Below, in pieces: positions 8,250-16,862 of a stretch of DNA of 64,000 bases (positions are counted from its first letter, which is position 1; each line of letters starts with the position of its first letter). The notes below the pieces were generated by a model. The model was not told the DNA's origin, did no database searches, and saw only the letters and a list, made by a program, of their open reading frames with translations. The stretch is from G963668185 sp963668185 (lineage in GTDB: Bacteria > Chloroflexota > Dehalococcoidia > Lucifugimonadales > G963668185), in the NCBI GenBank assembly GCA_963668185.1, contig OY764162.1, positions 434,001 to 498,000 on the forward strand, read 5' to 3'. The position numbers were made by a program, and so were the translations under genes.

Positions 8250-9605
8250 ATGAGGGCAATTGGATACTTCGTACTAGACCAGGACTCCGAGTCCTCCACT
8301 GAAAAGTTGGAGGAGGACTTCCAGGAATACTGCCGGACGCACCGCCACCAGGCCGTCAGGTGCTACTTCGAGGAGACCAACGGCAACGGGGCTCACAGGA
8401 ACGGCAGCAACGGCCTGGAGTTCGACCGGATGCGCCAGGACATGCTCGATTCGAACGAGATCAGCATCGTCCTGGTGCCGGACGCGCGCCACCTCGGCCC
8501 CGACCTTGAGTCGGTCGCCAGGGCGATGGTCGCGTTCGAGTCGATGGGCGCGAAGGTCGCCTGCATGCACAAGGAGCTGCCGGACCCGCTGCAGAACGCG
8601 CTGCAGACGCTCGGCGTCAAGGGCGTCTCGCTCGACCGGAGCGCGCGAATCCGAAGGGCGATGGAGGAGCGGGCGATGCAGGGCAAGACCCTGGGGCGGC
8701 CGCTGTTCGGATACCGGATCGGAGAGGACGGCGCGCTGGAGCCGGTCCCCGAAGAGGCGACGGTGGTGGAACTGATCTACCGGCTGTACACGAGGGACCG
8801 CCTGGGGCTCAGGCTCATCGCGCAGCACCTCAACGAGCGCAACATACCCACGCGCACCGGCAAGAACTGGAACGTCGTGACCATCCGCAACATCCTCAAG
8901 AACCCGGCCTACACGGGGACGTACAAGCGCTTCGGGATCACCGTCGCCGGGACGCACGAGGCGATCATCCCGAGGAACACCTTCAACATCGCGCAGGAGC
9001 AGACGCGCCAGAGGCGTCCGATCGGGCGCGTGGTGAACGCCGAGCCGTTCGACCTCTCAAGACTGGTCTATTGCGGGCACTGCGGCAGCAGGATGATGGG
9101 CGCGACGCGCAGGCAGTCTTGGAACAGGAAGGATGGCGGTCGGATGTCCCGCGTTTACCGCTACTACCAGTGCCAGTCCAGGAACAATCAGAGCGTGTGC
9201 AAGTACCACACGTGGCGCGCCAACCGGCTTGAAGCCGCCGTGGTGTCCCAGCTGCGCCTCGCCTTGAAGGAGCGCGATCAGCACGGTACTGACACCGAGA
9301 CCCACGAGAAGCTCAGGGAGCGGGTGCGCGGCCTCCGGCGGACGAAGATGGAGAACGCCGAGCGCAAGCTGAACCTCGCCCAGAGGCGCGCGGCTCAGGG
9401 CATGATCGGCATGGGCGTGATCGGCGAGTACCTGAAGGACCTGGACCGGGCCCGAGAGGCCCTCGACGCCCCGATAGAGTTCGACAAGGCCCAGGACCAG
9501 CTCGCCCGATGGGACGAGTTGGAGCCGGTGGAGCGCCGCCGCTTCTTCGAGGAAAACGTGGTTCGCGTGGACGTCTTGGACGACACCGTAACCGTGACCG
9601 CCTAG
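8250..9605 (+). CDS. Large serine-recombinase homologue lacking the catalytic serine
   Basis: A 451-residue protein with the domain order of large serine recombinases: resolvase-like N-terminus (residues 1-140), recombinase domain (about 148-230, LGRPLFGYRI to NILKNPAYTGTYKRFG), zinc ribbon (CGHCGSRMMG, YYQCQSRNNQSVCKYH, about 272-320), and a C-terminal coiled coil (about 345-430). The usual start is GYVRVSxxxQ with catalytic Ser; here it is GYFVLDQD, placing Asp10 at the serine position. The LDRLSR-type arginine region reads PDARHLG. Strand cleavage by the normal chemistry looks impossible. With no attachment site or phage genes nearby, a domesticated DNA-binding role is likelier than an active integrase. 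Confidence 0.8.
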   Translation: MRAIGYFVLDQDSESSTEKLEEDFQEYCRTHRHQAVRCYFEETNGNGAHRNGSNGLEFDRMRQDMLDSNEISIVLVPDARHLGPDLESVARAMVAFESMGAKVACMHKELPDPLQNALQTLGVKGVSLDRSARIRRAMEERAMQGKTLGRPLFGYRIGEDGALEPVPEEATVVELIYRLYTRDRLGLRLIAQHLNERNIPTRTGKNWNVVTIRNILKNPAYTGTYKRFGITVAGTHEAIIPRNTFNIAQEQTRQRRPIGRVVNAEPFDLSRLVYCGHCGSRMMGATRRQSWNRKDGGRMSRVYRYYQCQSRNNQSVCKYHTWRANRLEAAVVSQLRLALKERDQHGTDTETHEKLRERVRGLRRTKMENAERKLNLAQRRAAQGMIGMGVIGEYLKDLDRAREALDAPIEFDKAQDQLARWDELEPVERRRFFEENVVRVDVLDDTVTVTA

Positions 9606-9611
9606 GTCAAC

Positions 9612-9638
9612 CCGTTCGCCTGAGCCTGTCGAGGGGCC
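9612..9638. repeat. Dispersed repeat family A
   Basis: CCGTTCGCCTGAGCCTGTCG followed by AGGGGCC, between the recombinase homologue and rnpB. Confidence 0.6.
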
Positions 9639-9689
9639 TCACGCAAGACAACCCTCGCCCTTCGTCCACACAATGCTAAAATCATGCCG

Positions 9690-10095
9690 GCGTAAGGTGG
9701 CCGGGCGGCCGCTCCTCCGGCAGCGCCGGAGGGGAGGAAAGTCCGAGCTTCACCGGGCCGGAATGCCCGCTAACGGCGGGGCGGGGCGACCCGACGGAAA
9801 GTGCCGCAGAAAACAACCGCCCCGGCCAGTCCGGGGTAAGGGTGAAAAGGCGAGGTAAGAGCTCACCGTCCCGGCAGCAATGCCGGGAGCCGGGCAAACC
9901 CCATTCGAAGCAAGGCCGAACAGGGGCGTTACGAGAGGCCCGGATCAGCCCCGGGTTGGCCGCTAGAGCGCGTCGGCAACGTCGCGCCCAGATAGATGGT
10001 CGCCGCCCGGCCGGAGCAGCGGGAAGAAGTTCGCGCCGCGAACGTAAACCGCTGGCCCGCCGGGAACAGAACTCGGCTTACAGGCCGCCTTACGC
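9690..10095 (+). ncRNA. rnpB: RNase P RNA, bacterial type A
   Basis: Catalytic RNA of RNase P, which removes the 5' leader of pre-tRNA. The ends pair as helix P1: GCGTAAGGTGGCC (9690-9702) with GGCCGCCTTACGC (10083-10095), including one G-U pair. Conserved blocks are present in order: GAGGAAAGTCCGAGCT, GAAAGTGCCGCAGAAA, GGTAAGAGCTCACCG, GCAAACCCC, AGATAGATGGTCGCC and ACAGAACTCGGCTTACAG. Length (406 bases) and order fit type A. No protein is encoded here. Confidence 0.95.
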
Positions 10096-10112
10096 AGACA
10101 TATACTAAGAAT

Positions 10113-10532
10113 ATGACCACAGAGAACTCAGAAGCGCTCAGCCCCGTGGCGCCGGTGATGGTGGCTGCGCTGGTCTGCGACACCCACGCCGTCGATCCGT
10201 CCACCGGCAAGAAGAGCCTCATCGGCATCTTCGACCGCGTGAACGCGTCGAGCTTCCCGGTCAGCAGGCCGGTCACGCTCTACTACAAGCTGACGGACGC
10301 CGAGGGCCGCTACGAGTTCGAGATACGCTTCTCCAGCCCCGGCGGCGAGGAACTCCTCGCCGAAGCGACCGGCGAGTTCACGTCCAATAGCAGGCTGACG
10401 GCCATGGAGCTGGTCGTGCCGTTCCCCAAGCTCCCGCTCCCAGCAGCAGGCCGCTACGAGTTCCAGCTATGGGCCAACGGCATGTACGTGGGCGCAACGT
10501 CGATAGACGCGGCGGGGACGGGGGCGGGATAG
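10113..10532 (+). CDS. Small conserved protein (DUF6941-like)
   Basis: A 139-residue protein with the pattern VMVAALVCDTHAVDPSTGKK followed by SLIGIFDRV, then a beta-rich region (RPVTLYYKLTDAEGRYEFEI, GRYEFQLWANG). This resembles the DUF6941 family, soluble beta-sandwich proteins of unknown role; the family name is from memory. The ATG at 10113 follows rnpB by 17 bases. It may share the rnpB promoter. Confidence 0.65.
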   Translation: MTTENSEALSPVAPVMVAALVCDTHAVDPSTGKKSLIGIFDRVNASSFPVSRPVTLYYKLTDAEGRYEFEIRFSSPGGEELLAEATGEFTSNSRLTAMELVVPFPKLPLPAAGRYEFQLWANGMYVGATSIDAAGTGAG

Positions 10533-10754
10533 TAAATGAGAACGAGTCATTGAAACCGATAGGGAACTTTTAGTAAAATAGCGCTAGTGGATTCGATATG
10601 CACATTGAGGAAGGCGTGAATCCCTGTGACTATAGCTTTGTCTAGATGGCACAGACTCAAGTCTTCTGGTCAATAAGGCAGGAACTTGCCAAGCTCAGAA
10701 ATACGAGGTATTAAAGTACTTGAATCAGTTAGATGAAGTCAGGAGGTCATAGTA
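10533..10754. other. AT-rich spacer at the left edge of the orphan gene
   Basis: A 222-base non-coding stretch where base composition drops sharply compared with the upstream genes. Several short frames (for example ATG at 10646, 22 codons) are interrupted by stops in all frames and look like debris. The end carries AGGAGG about eight bases before the next ATG. Confidence 0.5.
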
Positions 10755-12338
10755 ATGGCTGAATACTATAGATCAAATTTTACGGTCGAATGCTATCACA
10801 AAGCCCGGGACATTCAGGGTTTAGACTTGATGAATGCGATAAAGGAAGTCGTTTGCGACTGGGCCAGAATCCGAAAGGATGAGTCAACAGAGTTAAACGA
10901 AGACGGTAGTTGGACAAGCGAAGACGGTGCATCTTTCATTATAGAGAGTGAGCAGTTAGCTTCATCAGGCTACTGCCGCTTGGTGCTCATACACCCTGAT
11001 GATGAATTGCAAGATACTGATTGGAGATGTGAATTTCGTCTTGCCACAATAGGCAATGCCGTTGATGCAGAAGTTGAGGTTAGACGCATTTTTGAGGATT
11101 CTGAGTCCACAAATGCACATAGAAGCGCAAACAGACCTAGAGCATTGGTGCGATTGTTTCAAGATTTCAAATGTAGTTCAGACAGCATGCAATTGAGCAC
11201 GCAGGCAGAAAACATCGCTTACAGTAATTCATCAGACTTTGTGAGCGAAGTCCTTACGAATCCGGCACGACGCCTATCAATAGTCGCAATTGTTAAGAAC
11301 TCACAAGGAGGTATATTCCTAGATCCGGATCGCCTGCAGTCACGCCTTCTAGGCTTGGGAAAAGTCTATACGTACGACAACGAAACGGCTAGGCAAATAA
11401 ATAGAGAGCTAAGCGAATGGCTCGGATGTTGGGATGGCACTGTCCGGGTTTATCGACCTGGTTGTACTTCAGACGATGCATCTAGGCAGAATATCCACTG
11501 GACTTGGCGACGGATGAGCTACATCTGGGCTAGGCAAGGTTGGGATACTTTGTTGACTGAAATTGCGGACGAATGCTTGCTTCACTCTCTACCTCAGACT
11601 GGTCAAAGATTGTATGATAAAGTCTCTCTAGACGTGAACCAAGAGAGATCTGAAAAGCTGTTGGAAATGATCAAGGCCGCTACCCTTGATGAGTCGACCT
11701 ATCAAGAACTTCTAAGTGATGCCGCTAGTAGCATTGAGGCACTGGGCCGACAGAACGCAGAACTTCGCCAGCGTCGCACTGAGCTTGAATCTGAGAATGA
11801 ACTTCTGAGATCACAAGTGGAACAACTCAATGTAGCATTATCATATCAGGATTCTGAAGACTCTCTCTCTGAAAGAGAGTCACAAGATGCCTCACCAGAT
11901 TTCGGCTCTGTCCACGAAGCCGTCAACGTTGCTGTTGACCAGCTAGGCGGATTGCGCTTTTTCAATCTGGCCATTGAGAGGGCTAGAGGTTCTCAATTTC
12001 CTCGACCGAGTGAAGTGTATGGTGTGTTCCGATCACTTGATGAATGCGCTAAGGCACGGTCACAGGGTTCATTGGGAAAAGATGTACAGGAATGGTTTGC
12101 TGACAGAGGTGTGGATTACAGCCCACATGAGAGTCCAACAACGATGGGCAAGTATGGTGATAAGCGTATTTTCTACGATGACGTACTACGGTGTCGTACA
12201 TCCATGCCAGCCCACATAAAGCTCGGAGGTGGCGCAGGGGAACATAATCAACTAAGGATTCATCTAGAGTGGAGAGAGGATGAGAATGCTTGGTTAATTG
12301 GCTACATTGGGAGACATCTCCCAACGGCTTCTGGTTGA
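10755..12338 (+). CDS. Orphan three-part protein of foreign composition, possible defence gene
   Basis: A 527-residue protein of no named family. Visible parts: an N-terminal alpha/beta region (1-160); a second domain (about 165-280) beginning NPARRLSIVAIVKNSQGG then FLDPDRLQSRLLGLGKVYTY, and containing WLGCWDGTVRVYRPG; a coiled coil (about 318-362); and a C-terminal domain (about 385-525) ending HIKLGG ... LRIHLEWREDE ... LIGYIGRHLPT. No signal peptide or membrane helix. Coding DNA is far more AT-rich than both flanks and uses codons rare elsewhere in the window, so recent transfer is likely. It has its own AGGAGG site, stands alone, and lies 148 bases from tRNA-Trp. A role in conflict or nucleic-acid metabolism is only inferred. 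Confidence 0.8.
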   Translation: MAEYYRSNFTVECYHKARDIQGLDLMNAIKEVVCDWARIRKDESTELNEDGSWTSEDGASFIIESEQLASSGYCRLVLIHPDDELQDTDWRCEFRLATIGNAVDAEVEVRRIFEDSESTNAHRSANRPRALVRLFQDFKCSSDSMQLSTQAENIAYSNSSDFVSEVLTNPARRLSIVAIVKNSQGGIFLDPDRLQSRLLGLGKVYTYDNETARQINRELSEWLGCWDGTVRVYRPGCTSDDASRQNIHWTWRRMSYIWARQGWDTLLTEIADECLLHSLPQTGQRLYDKVSLDVNQERSEKLLEMIKAATLDESTYQELLSDAASSIEALGRQNAELRQRRTELESENELLRSQVEQLNVALSYQDSEDSLSERESQDASPDFGSVHEAVNVAVDQLGGLRFFNLAIERARGSQFPRPSEVYGVFRSLDECAKARSQGSLGKDVQEWFADRGVDYSPHESPTTMGKYGDKRIFYDDVLRCRTSMPAHIKLGGGAGEHNQLRIHLEWREDENAWLIGYIGRHLPTASG

Positions 12339-12486
12339 CGTACATGCGCCTGCTCTATCAGCATCAGCACTCGTTCCAGTGATTCCCAGCAGCCAGCACC
12401 GCAATCGAGGCTCAAACTCCTGCTGGTCGCCCTCGAACTGCATTGACCGACGACCCCGCGCCGCCTAAAATCGGTGGGTATGGCGC

Positions 12487-12563
12487 AGGAGCGTAGCTCA
12501 GCTTGGTAGAGCAACGGTCTCCAAAACCGTAGGTCGCGGGTTCGAGTCCTGCCGCTCCTGCCA
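12487..12563 (+). tRNA. tRNA-Trp (CCA anticodon)
   Basis: Acceptor stem AGGAGCG/CGCTCCT, D arm GCTCAGCTTGGTAGAGC, anticodon stem ACGGT/ACCGT around loop CTCCAAA (anticodon CCA), T arm GCGGGTTCGAGTCCTGC, discriminator G, and an encoded CCA end at 12561-12563. It lies at the right border of the AT-rich orphan gene. Confidence 0.95.
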
Positions 12564-12583
12564 GACCCTCGGCCAATGCCCGT

Positions 12584-12611
12584 CATGGTTCGACAAGTTC
12601 ACCACGAACGG
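12584..12611. repeat. Dispersed repeat family A
   Basis: CATGGTTCGACAAGTTCACC followed by ACGAACGG, between tRNA-Trp and the MaoC-like gene. Confidence 0.65.
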
Positions 12612-12624
12612 GTTCGGGAGCCTT

Positions 12625-13446
12625 TTAGGCACCCTCCTTCGGGAACCACTTGCACTTCTGCCGCGCCGACACGTAGCGGACGCCATCCTCGTCCGTGACA
12701 TCGAACTCCGACGTCCAGAACCACGTCCGCCCGCCTAGTCCCTTGTCGATCAGCCTCATGCGCAGCACGTACTGACGGTCGCGTGGCATCGGCCTCCGCG
12801 TCACAAGGTGGAACTCCGCGTTCATGCCCGCCCCGTGCACCGGCTGCGTCAGGCCCAGGTCCCGCTGCGGCGTCGTGGCCGGGTTGAAAGCCGCGAGCGG
12901 CGGCACGACCGGCCCGCCCCACGGCGACGCGCTGCGGAACCACGGCGTATCATCGCCCGCCGTGTCCAGCGTGCGCAGTATCGCGTCCTCCGCGAACGTG
13001 AAACTGATGTCGTCGAACTCGTACCCGATCGGTAGGTCCTGGAACACCGCGTCCGGGTTCCGGTCGCCGATCACCCAGTCTCGCCACGGCTCCGCCTCGC
13101 CCAGGCCAACGCGGCCTGCCGCGGCGATCCGGCCGTCCTCGTACTCCACCCGCACGTCGAACTCTCCGTCGTTTGGAGCGGGCTCCGCCACTTCGCGCAC
13201 CAGCTCGTCCGGGTACACCGGCCCCACGAACTTGAGCGTCAGCCAGCCGCCCTCGATCCAGCCCGGCCCCAACAGTTCGACGATCGCCGGCATGATCGCC
13301 TGCGCCACGCCCGTGCCGCCCACGATCGCCCGCCTGAACCCATGTCGGCGCGCCTCCTCGTCTTCATGAATGGAACCCTTTAAGTTTGCTCCCATGTTCG
13401 GGAGCACTCGCCAGGCGCCTCTGTATGTATCCGAACTTACGGTCAT
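12625..13446 (-). CDS. MaoC-like hot-dog fold protein
   Basis: A 273-residue protein resembling double hot-dog MaoC-type hydratases/dehydratases acting on CoA thioesters. The first module contains GANLKGSIHEDEEARRHGFR and a helix GGTGVAQAIMPAIVELLGPG, then LKFVGPVYPDEL, a typical MaoC segment. The second half ends in EFHLVTRRPMPRDRQYVLRM and TSEFDVTDEDG. The usual D-x4-H catalytic pair of R-hydratases is not obvious. It lies downstream of two CoA-transferase genes on the same strand, separated by a repeat cluster, and may act on their products. Confidence 0.65.
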   Translation of the reverse strand: MTVSSDTYRGAWRVLPNMGANLKGSIHEDEEARRHGFRRAIVGGTGVAQAIMPAIVELLGPGWIEGGWLTLKFVGPVYPDELVREVAEPAPNDGEFDVRVEYEDGRIAAAGRVGLGEAEPWRDWVIGDRNPDAVFQDLPIGYEFDDISFTFAEDAILRTLDTAGDDTPWFRSASPWGGPVVPPLAAFNPATTPQRDLGLTQPVHGAGMNAEFHLVTRRPMPRDRQYVLRMRLIDKGLGGRTWFWTSEFDVTDEDGVRYVSARQKCKWFPKEGA

Positions 13447-13473
13447 CGTTAGCTCCTCTCACCCCATCCTAAC

Positions 13474-13613
13474 CTTCCCCAGCAGACTGGGGAAGGGACT
13501 AAGAGGGTGTCCAGAAGAAATCCGTTCACCCTGAGCCTGTCGAAGGGTCAAAGCCCCGTTCATGGTTCGACAAAGCCTGTGCTGAGCTTGGCGAAGTGCT
13601 CACCACGAACGGG
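13474..13613. repeat. Composite repeat cluster (families B and A)
   Basis: Family B hairpin CTTCCCCAGCAGACTGGGG plus AAG (13474-13495), then family A copies at 13522-13547 and 13556-13613, the last expanded by an internal AGCCTGTGCTGAGCTTGGCG insertion. It fills the gap between the MaoC-like gene and the CoA-transferase. Confidence 0.75.
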
Positions 13614-13653
13614 GCGGGAGGTTGATGCGCGGGCCGTTTCACAGAGCACTCCA

Positions 13654-14868
13654 TCAGGCGATCACGCCCTCGTTCGTTAGCCGTTCGATCTCAGCCTTCG
13701 GCATCTCCAGCAGGTCTCCGAAGACGTAGCCGTTGTGCTCGCCCATCATCGGGGCGCGAGGCGTGGGGCTGTCGTTGCCCGCGAACCGCATCGGGTCGCG
13801 GTCGATGACGATGTCCACGTCCTGGTCGCTCGGCTGCTGGACGTGCTCGTAGTGCGTCTGCATGTGCGGGTCCAGGAGCAGCGTGTCCTGCAGGTCCTCG
13901 ACCGCCGCCGCCGCGATCCCCTCGCCCTGGAGCAGTTCGGCCAGTTCCCACTTGTCCTGCCCGCGCGTCCAGTCCGTCACCAGCCCGTCGATCTTGTCCT
14001 CATTGGCCTTGCGCGCCGCCATGTCCGCGAACCGCGCGTCTTTGGAAAAATCCGGCCGGCCCATCGCGCCGCACAGCGCGGCCCACTCGTTGTCGTCCCG
14101 CACGGCGATCGCGCACCACTGGTCGTCCCCGCGCGTCGGATAGACCCCGTGCGGGCAGTGGTTCGGGTCCCGGTTCGCCCTGCGCGGCGGCGGCTCGCCG
14201 TTCGACGCGTACCGCATCCACTCGGGGCCCACCAGCGAGATCGAGGAGGAAAGCTGAGACAGGTTGAGCTCCTGCCCCTCGCCAGTGCGGTCCCGCTCCA
14301 TCAGGGCGGCGAGTATCGTCGTCACCATGACGTGCGGCGACGTGAAGTCGGGGTAGGCCACGCCCATCCCGGACGGCGGCCTGCCCTCGAAGCCCGTGAT
14401 CGCGCTGATGCCCGACGCCGCCATGACCATGTTGCCAAGCGTCGGCACCCTCGCCCACGGCCCGACGTGGCCGCAGCCGGGGAGGTGGAGCAGCACCACG
14501 CCGGGGTTGATCTCGCGCAGCACGTCGTACCCCAGGCCCATCCGCTCCATCGCGCCCGCCCGGAAGTTGTTCGTGACCACGTCCGACTTGGCGATCAGCT
14601 TCTTGGCTATCTCCCTGCCTTCCTCCGTGCGCAGGTTGAGCGTGACCGACAGCTTGCCGGTGTTGGCGTCGTTGAACAGCGGATCGACGTTCGGCCCCGG
14701 CTCGCCGTCCGGGCGAACGCCTCTCCGCCGAAGGCCGTGGTGCGCGTTGCTCTCGATCTTGATGACCTCTGCGCCGAAGTTCGACAGTATCCTGGTGCCG
14801 AACGGCCCGGCCAGCACCCAGCAGAAGTCGGCCACCCGGATGCCCTTCAGCGGCGCGTGAACGTTCAC
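13654..14868 (-). CDS. Family III CoA-transferase (CaiB/BaiF)
   Basis: A 404-residue family III CoA-transferase, which moves CoA between acids through an aspartyl-CoA thioester intermediate. N-terminus APLKGIRVADFCWVLAGPFG, then ILSNFGAEVIKIES, DVVTNNFRAGAMERMGLGYD and a family-typical C-terminal segment with TPRAPMMGEHNGYVFGDLL. Length fits. Start ATG at 14868 overlaps the stop of the upstream CoA-transferase by four bases, so the two are translationally coupled and may form a heterodimer. Substrate unknown. Confidence 0.9.
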   Translation of the reverse strand: MNVHAPLKGIRVADFCWVLAGPFGTRILSNFGAEVIKIESNAHHGLRRRGVRPDGEPGPNVDPLFNDANTGKLSVTLNLRTEEGREIAKKLIAKSDVVTNNFRAGAMERMGLGYDVLREINPGVVLLHLPGCGHVGPWARVPTLGNMVMAASGISAITGFEGRPPSGMGVAYPDFTSPHVMVTTILAALMERDRTGEGQELNLSQLSSSISLVGPEWMRYASNGEPPPRRANRDPNHCPHGVYPTRGDDQWCAIAVRDDNEWAALCGAMGRPDFSKDARFADMAARKANEDKIDGLVTDWTRGQDKWELAELLQGEGIAAAAVEDLQDTLLLDPHMQTHYEHVQQPSDQDVDIVIDRDPMRFAGNDSPTPRAPMMGEHNGYVFGDLLEMPKAEIERLTNEGVIA

Positions 14869-16076
14869 GACGCGCCCCCGCCGTGAGCGGCTCCTGTTGC
14901 GCTCGCGACGATCCCGAGCTCACCGAAGACCTCCTCCGTGTGCTCGCCCAGCAGCGGCGCTCTCGTGACGCTGATCGGCTCAGCGAAGACGTCCACGGGG
15001 CTGCGGCAGAAGCCGAGCGAGGCTGACAGCGGATCGTTCCACACCTCGAAGAACTGGTCCGTCACTCTCAGGTGCTCGCACTCGGCAAGGTCCGGGAAGT
15101 CCATGACAGGAAGCGACATCATGTCGTATGCCCACGCCTTCTCCATGAACTCGTCCCGGTTGAGCCGCGCCGCGAGTTGCGCGGACAGGTCCAGCATGTC
15201 GGGCGACAGAAGCGTGCCCCTGGTGTTTATCAGGATCGAGTCCTCCGTCAGGTCCGTCTCGACGCCTTCCTCCGCAATCCAGGAAAGAAAATCAGCCACC
15301 TTGCGCGGGTTCACGTTCAGCGTGACCCACCCGCCGTCGGCGCACTCGAACACGCCCCTGGTCATGCCGGGCCGTTGCGGTATCTCGCCCCGCCACGTGA
15401 AGTGGTTGGCGTTCGACGTCTGGCACACGGCCATCGACGCCGCCTCCTGCACCGAGACGCTGATGTGCGTGCCCACCCCATCGGGGTCGGACCCTCGCCC
15501 CCAGAGCGCGATCATCACGCTGGAAGCAGCCGCGAGGCTCGCCATCTTGTACGACTGGTCGCCACCGGCCACTGTCGGCGGGTCGTACGTCTGGCCCGCC
15601 ACGAACATCAGCCCGCTCGATGCCGCCGCCGTGAGGTCGGACCCCTTGCGGTTCCTCCACGGCCCTTCCTGCCCGTGCGGTGTCACGGACACGTAGATAA
15701 GGCCTGCGTTCAGCTTCGACAGGTCTTCGTAGGCCAGGCCCATCCCGGCCATCCCGCCCGGCTGCTCCGTCTCAATGAGCACGTCGGACTGTGCCGCAAG
15801 TTGTTTCAGCGCCTCGCGTCCCGTCTTGGAGAAAACGTCAACCACCACCGACCGCTTGTTGGCGTTGTGGTACAGGTGGTAGAAGCTGCGCTCCGCGCCC
15901 GGCTCGTCGTTCAGGAACGGCGCCAGGCTCCGCACCCGCCCGCCGGAGGGCGGCTCCACGCGGATGACGTCGGCGCCGAGGTCGGCCAGTATCCGCGCCG
16001 CGAACACTGCCGGCTCGTCAGCGAGGTCAAGTACACGTATGCCAGTAAGAGGTCTCAATGCTAAGCGGCCCTCCAC
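14865..16076 (-). CDS. Family III CoA-transferase (CaiB/BaiF)
   Basis: A 403-residue paralogue of the following gene: LRPLTGIRVLDLADEPAVFA, ARILADLGADVIRVEPP, DVLIETEQPGGMAGMGLAYE, VSVTPHGQEGPW and the C-terminal APLLGEHTEEVFGEL. The N-terminal DLADEPAVFAARI differs from the usual GPxxG segment, which may mean it is a structural or specialised subunit. It overlaps the next gene by four bases (14865-14868). A formyl-CoA or succinyl-CoA type transfer is possible, but the acid is not deducible. Confidence 0.9.
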   Translation of the reverse strand: MEGRLALRPLTGIRVLDLADEPAVFAARILADLGADVIRVEPPSGGRVRSLAPFLNDEPGAERSFYHLYHNANKRSVVVDVFSKTGREALKQLAAQSDVLIETEQPGGMAGMGLAYEDLSKLNAGLIYVSVTPHGQEGPWRNRKGSDLTAAASSGLMFVAGQTYDPPTVAGGDQSYKMASLAAASSVMIALWGRGSDPDGVGTHISVSVQEAASMAVCQTSNANHFTWRGEIPQRPGMTRGVFECADGGWVTLNVNPRKVADFLSWIAEEGVETDLTEDSILINTRGTLLSPDMLDLSAQLAARLNRDEFMEKAWAYDMMSLPVMDFPDLAECEHLRVTDQFFEVWNDPLSASLGFCRSPVDVFAEPISVTRAPLLGEHTEEVFGELGIVASATGAAHGGGAS

Positions 16077-16102
16077 TTGGAGGCAGTGCGGCGGACTAGC
16101 CG

Positions 16103-16459
16103 CTAGGCAAGCCCCTCCAGCTTCCCCAGCAGTTCCTCGACCTTCGACAAGTGGGATTCGACGGCTTCGTGGGTCAGCCAGCCTTCGTAAAAGTTCGTGT
16201 GTAGAAAGCCTGCCAGACCGAAAGATGTCAGGATCTCCCGGTCTCCGGTCTCATGCGCTAGGCGGTTGACCGCGCGCCATAGCTCGCGGTGCCCTTCGTG
16301 CGGCCAGCCTCTGGACTCGGCAATGCACTTCACCATCTGCGCGGCGGCGCCCCAGCCCTTCTCGGACGCTTGCAGCAGGTCGCCCTCGGCAAGATACGTC
16401 CGCGCCTTCGCCAGAAAATCCCGGCTGGTATCGCTGTAGTATTCAGTTCGCAAAGTCAT
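16103..16459 (-). CDS. PaREP1-like protein, copy 1
   Basis: A 118-residue helical protein matching the PaREP1 family pattern: DFLAKARTYLAEGDLLQASE, KGWGAAAQMVK, ESRGWPHEGH, FLHTNFYEGWLT, then a C-terminal helix KVEELLGKLEGLA. PaREP1 proteins are known mostly from archaeal repeats; function is unknown. The short helical shape and R-x6-H (RGWPHEGH) recall HEPN-type proteins, which is inference. The ATG at 16459 was preferred because copy 2 starts identically (MTLRTEYYSDTS). It is adjacent to copy 2 with a 43-base gap. Confidence 0.8.
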   Translation of the reverse strand: MTLRTEYYSDTSRDFLAKARTYLAEGDLLQASEKGWGAAAQMVKCIAESRGWPHEGHRELWRAVNRLAHETGDREILTSFGLAGFLHTNFYEGWLTHEAVESHLSKVEELLGKLEGLA

Positions 16460-16502
16460 TCGGTCTTCTCCCCACTCCCCGATTCTTCGCGCGCCCTGCA
16501 AG

Positions 16503-16862
16503 CTACCCGGCGAGCCCCTCCAGCTTCTGCGTCAGCTCTGCAACTTGAGCCAGGCCGTCTTCCACCATTTCTCTGGTGAGCCAGCCCTCGTAGAAGTTGA
16601 TGTGCAGGTCTCCGGCCAGCCTGAATAGTGTCCTGATTTCGGGGTCTCGGGTCTCATCGGACAGCCGCCCGGCTGCCTCGTAGAGCAGATTATGCCCGTT
16701 GTGCCGCCAGCCCCTCGACTCGGCGACGCACTTCATCATCTGCGCGGCGGCGCCCCAGCCCTTCTCGGACGCCTGCAGCAGGTCGCCCTCGGCAAGATAC
16801 GTCCGCGCCTTCGCCAGAAAGTCTTGGCTGGTATCGCTGTAGTACTCCGTTCTCAAGGTCAT
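16503..16862 (-). CDS. PaREP1-like protein, copy 2
   Basis: A 119-residue paralogue of copy 1 with near-identical N-terminal half (MTLRTEYYSDTSQDFLAKAR, DLLQASEKGWGAAAQMMK) and a diverged C-terminal half (RGWRHNGHNLLYEAAGRLS, DLHINFYEGWLTREMVE). The pair arose by local duplication. The frame is open far upstream (to 17414), but that extension is antisense to the thiolase gene. It is divergently transcribed from the thiolase-like gene 112 bases away. Confidence 0.8.
   Translation of the reverse strand: MTLRTEYYSDTSQDFLAKARTYLAEGDLLQASEKGWGAAAQMMKCVAESRGWRHNGHNLLYEAAGRLSDETRDPEIRTLFRLAGDLHINFYEGWLTREMVEDGLAQVAELTQKLEGLAG

Noticed and set aside
10646..10750. Short gene before the orphan protein (ATG 10646 and overlapping frames)
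   Set aside because: Each frame is cut by stops after 20-35 codons and none has a recognisable start plus ribosome site; treated as non-coding debris.
11859..11881. Hairpin GACTCTCT...AGAGAGTC as a terminator
   Set aside because: It lies within the orphan gene's coding sequence (serine-rich linker) and has no T-run.
8250..12563. Active integrative element using tRNA-Trp as attachment site
   Set aside because: The recombinase homologue lacks its catalytic serine and no duplicated tRNA 3' end was seen on the left side of the AT-rich gene.
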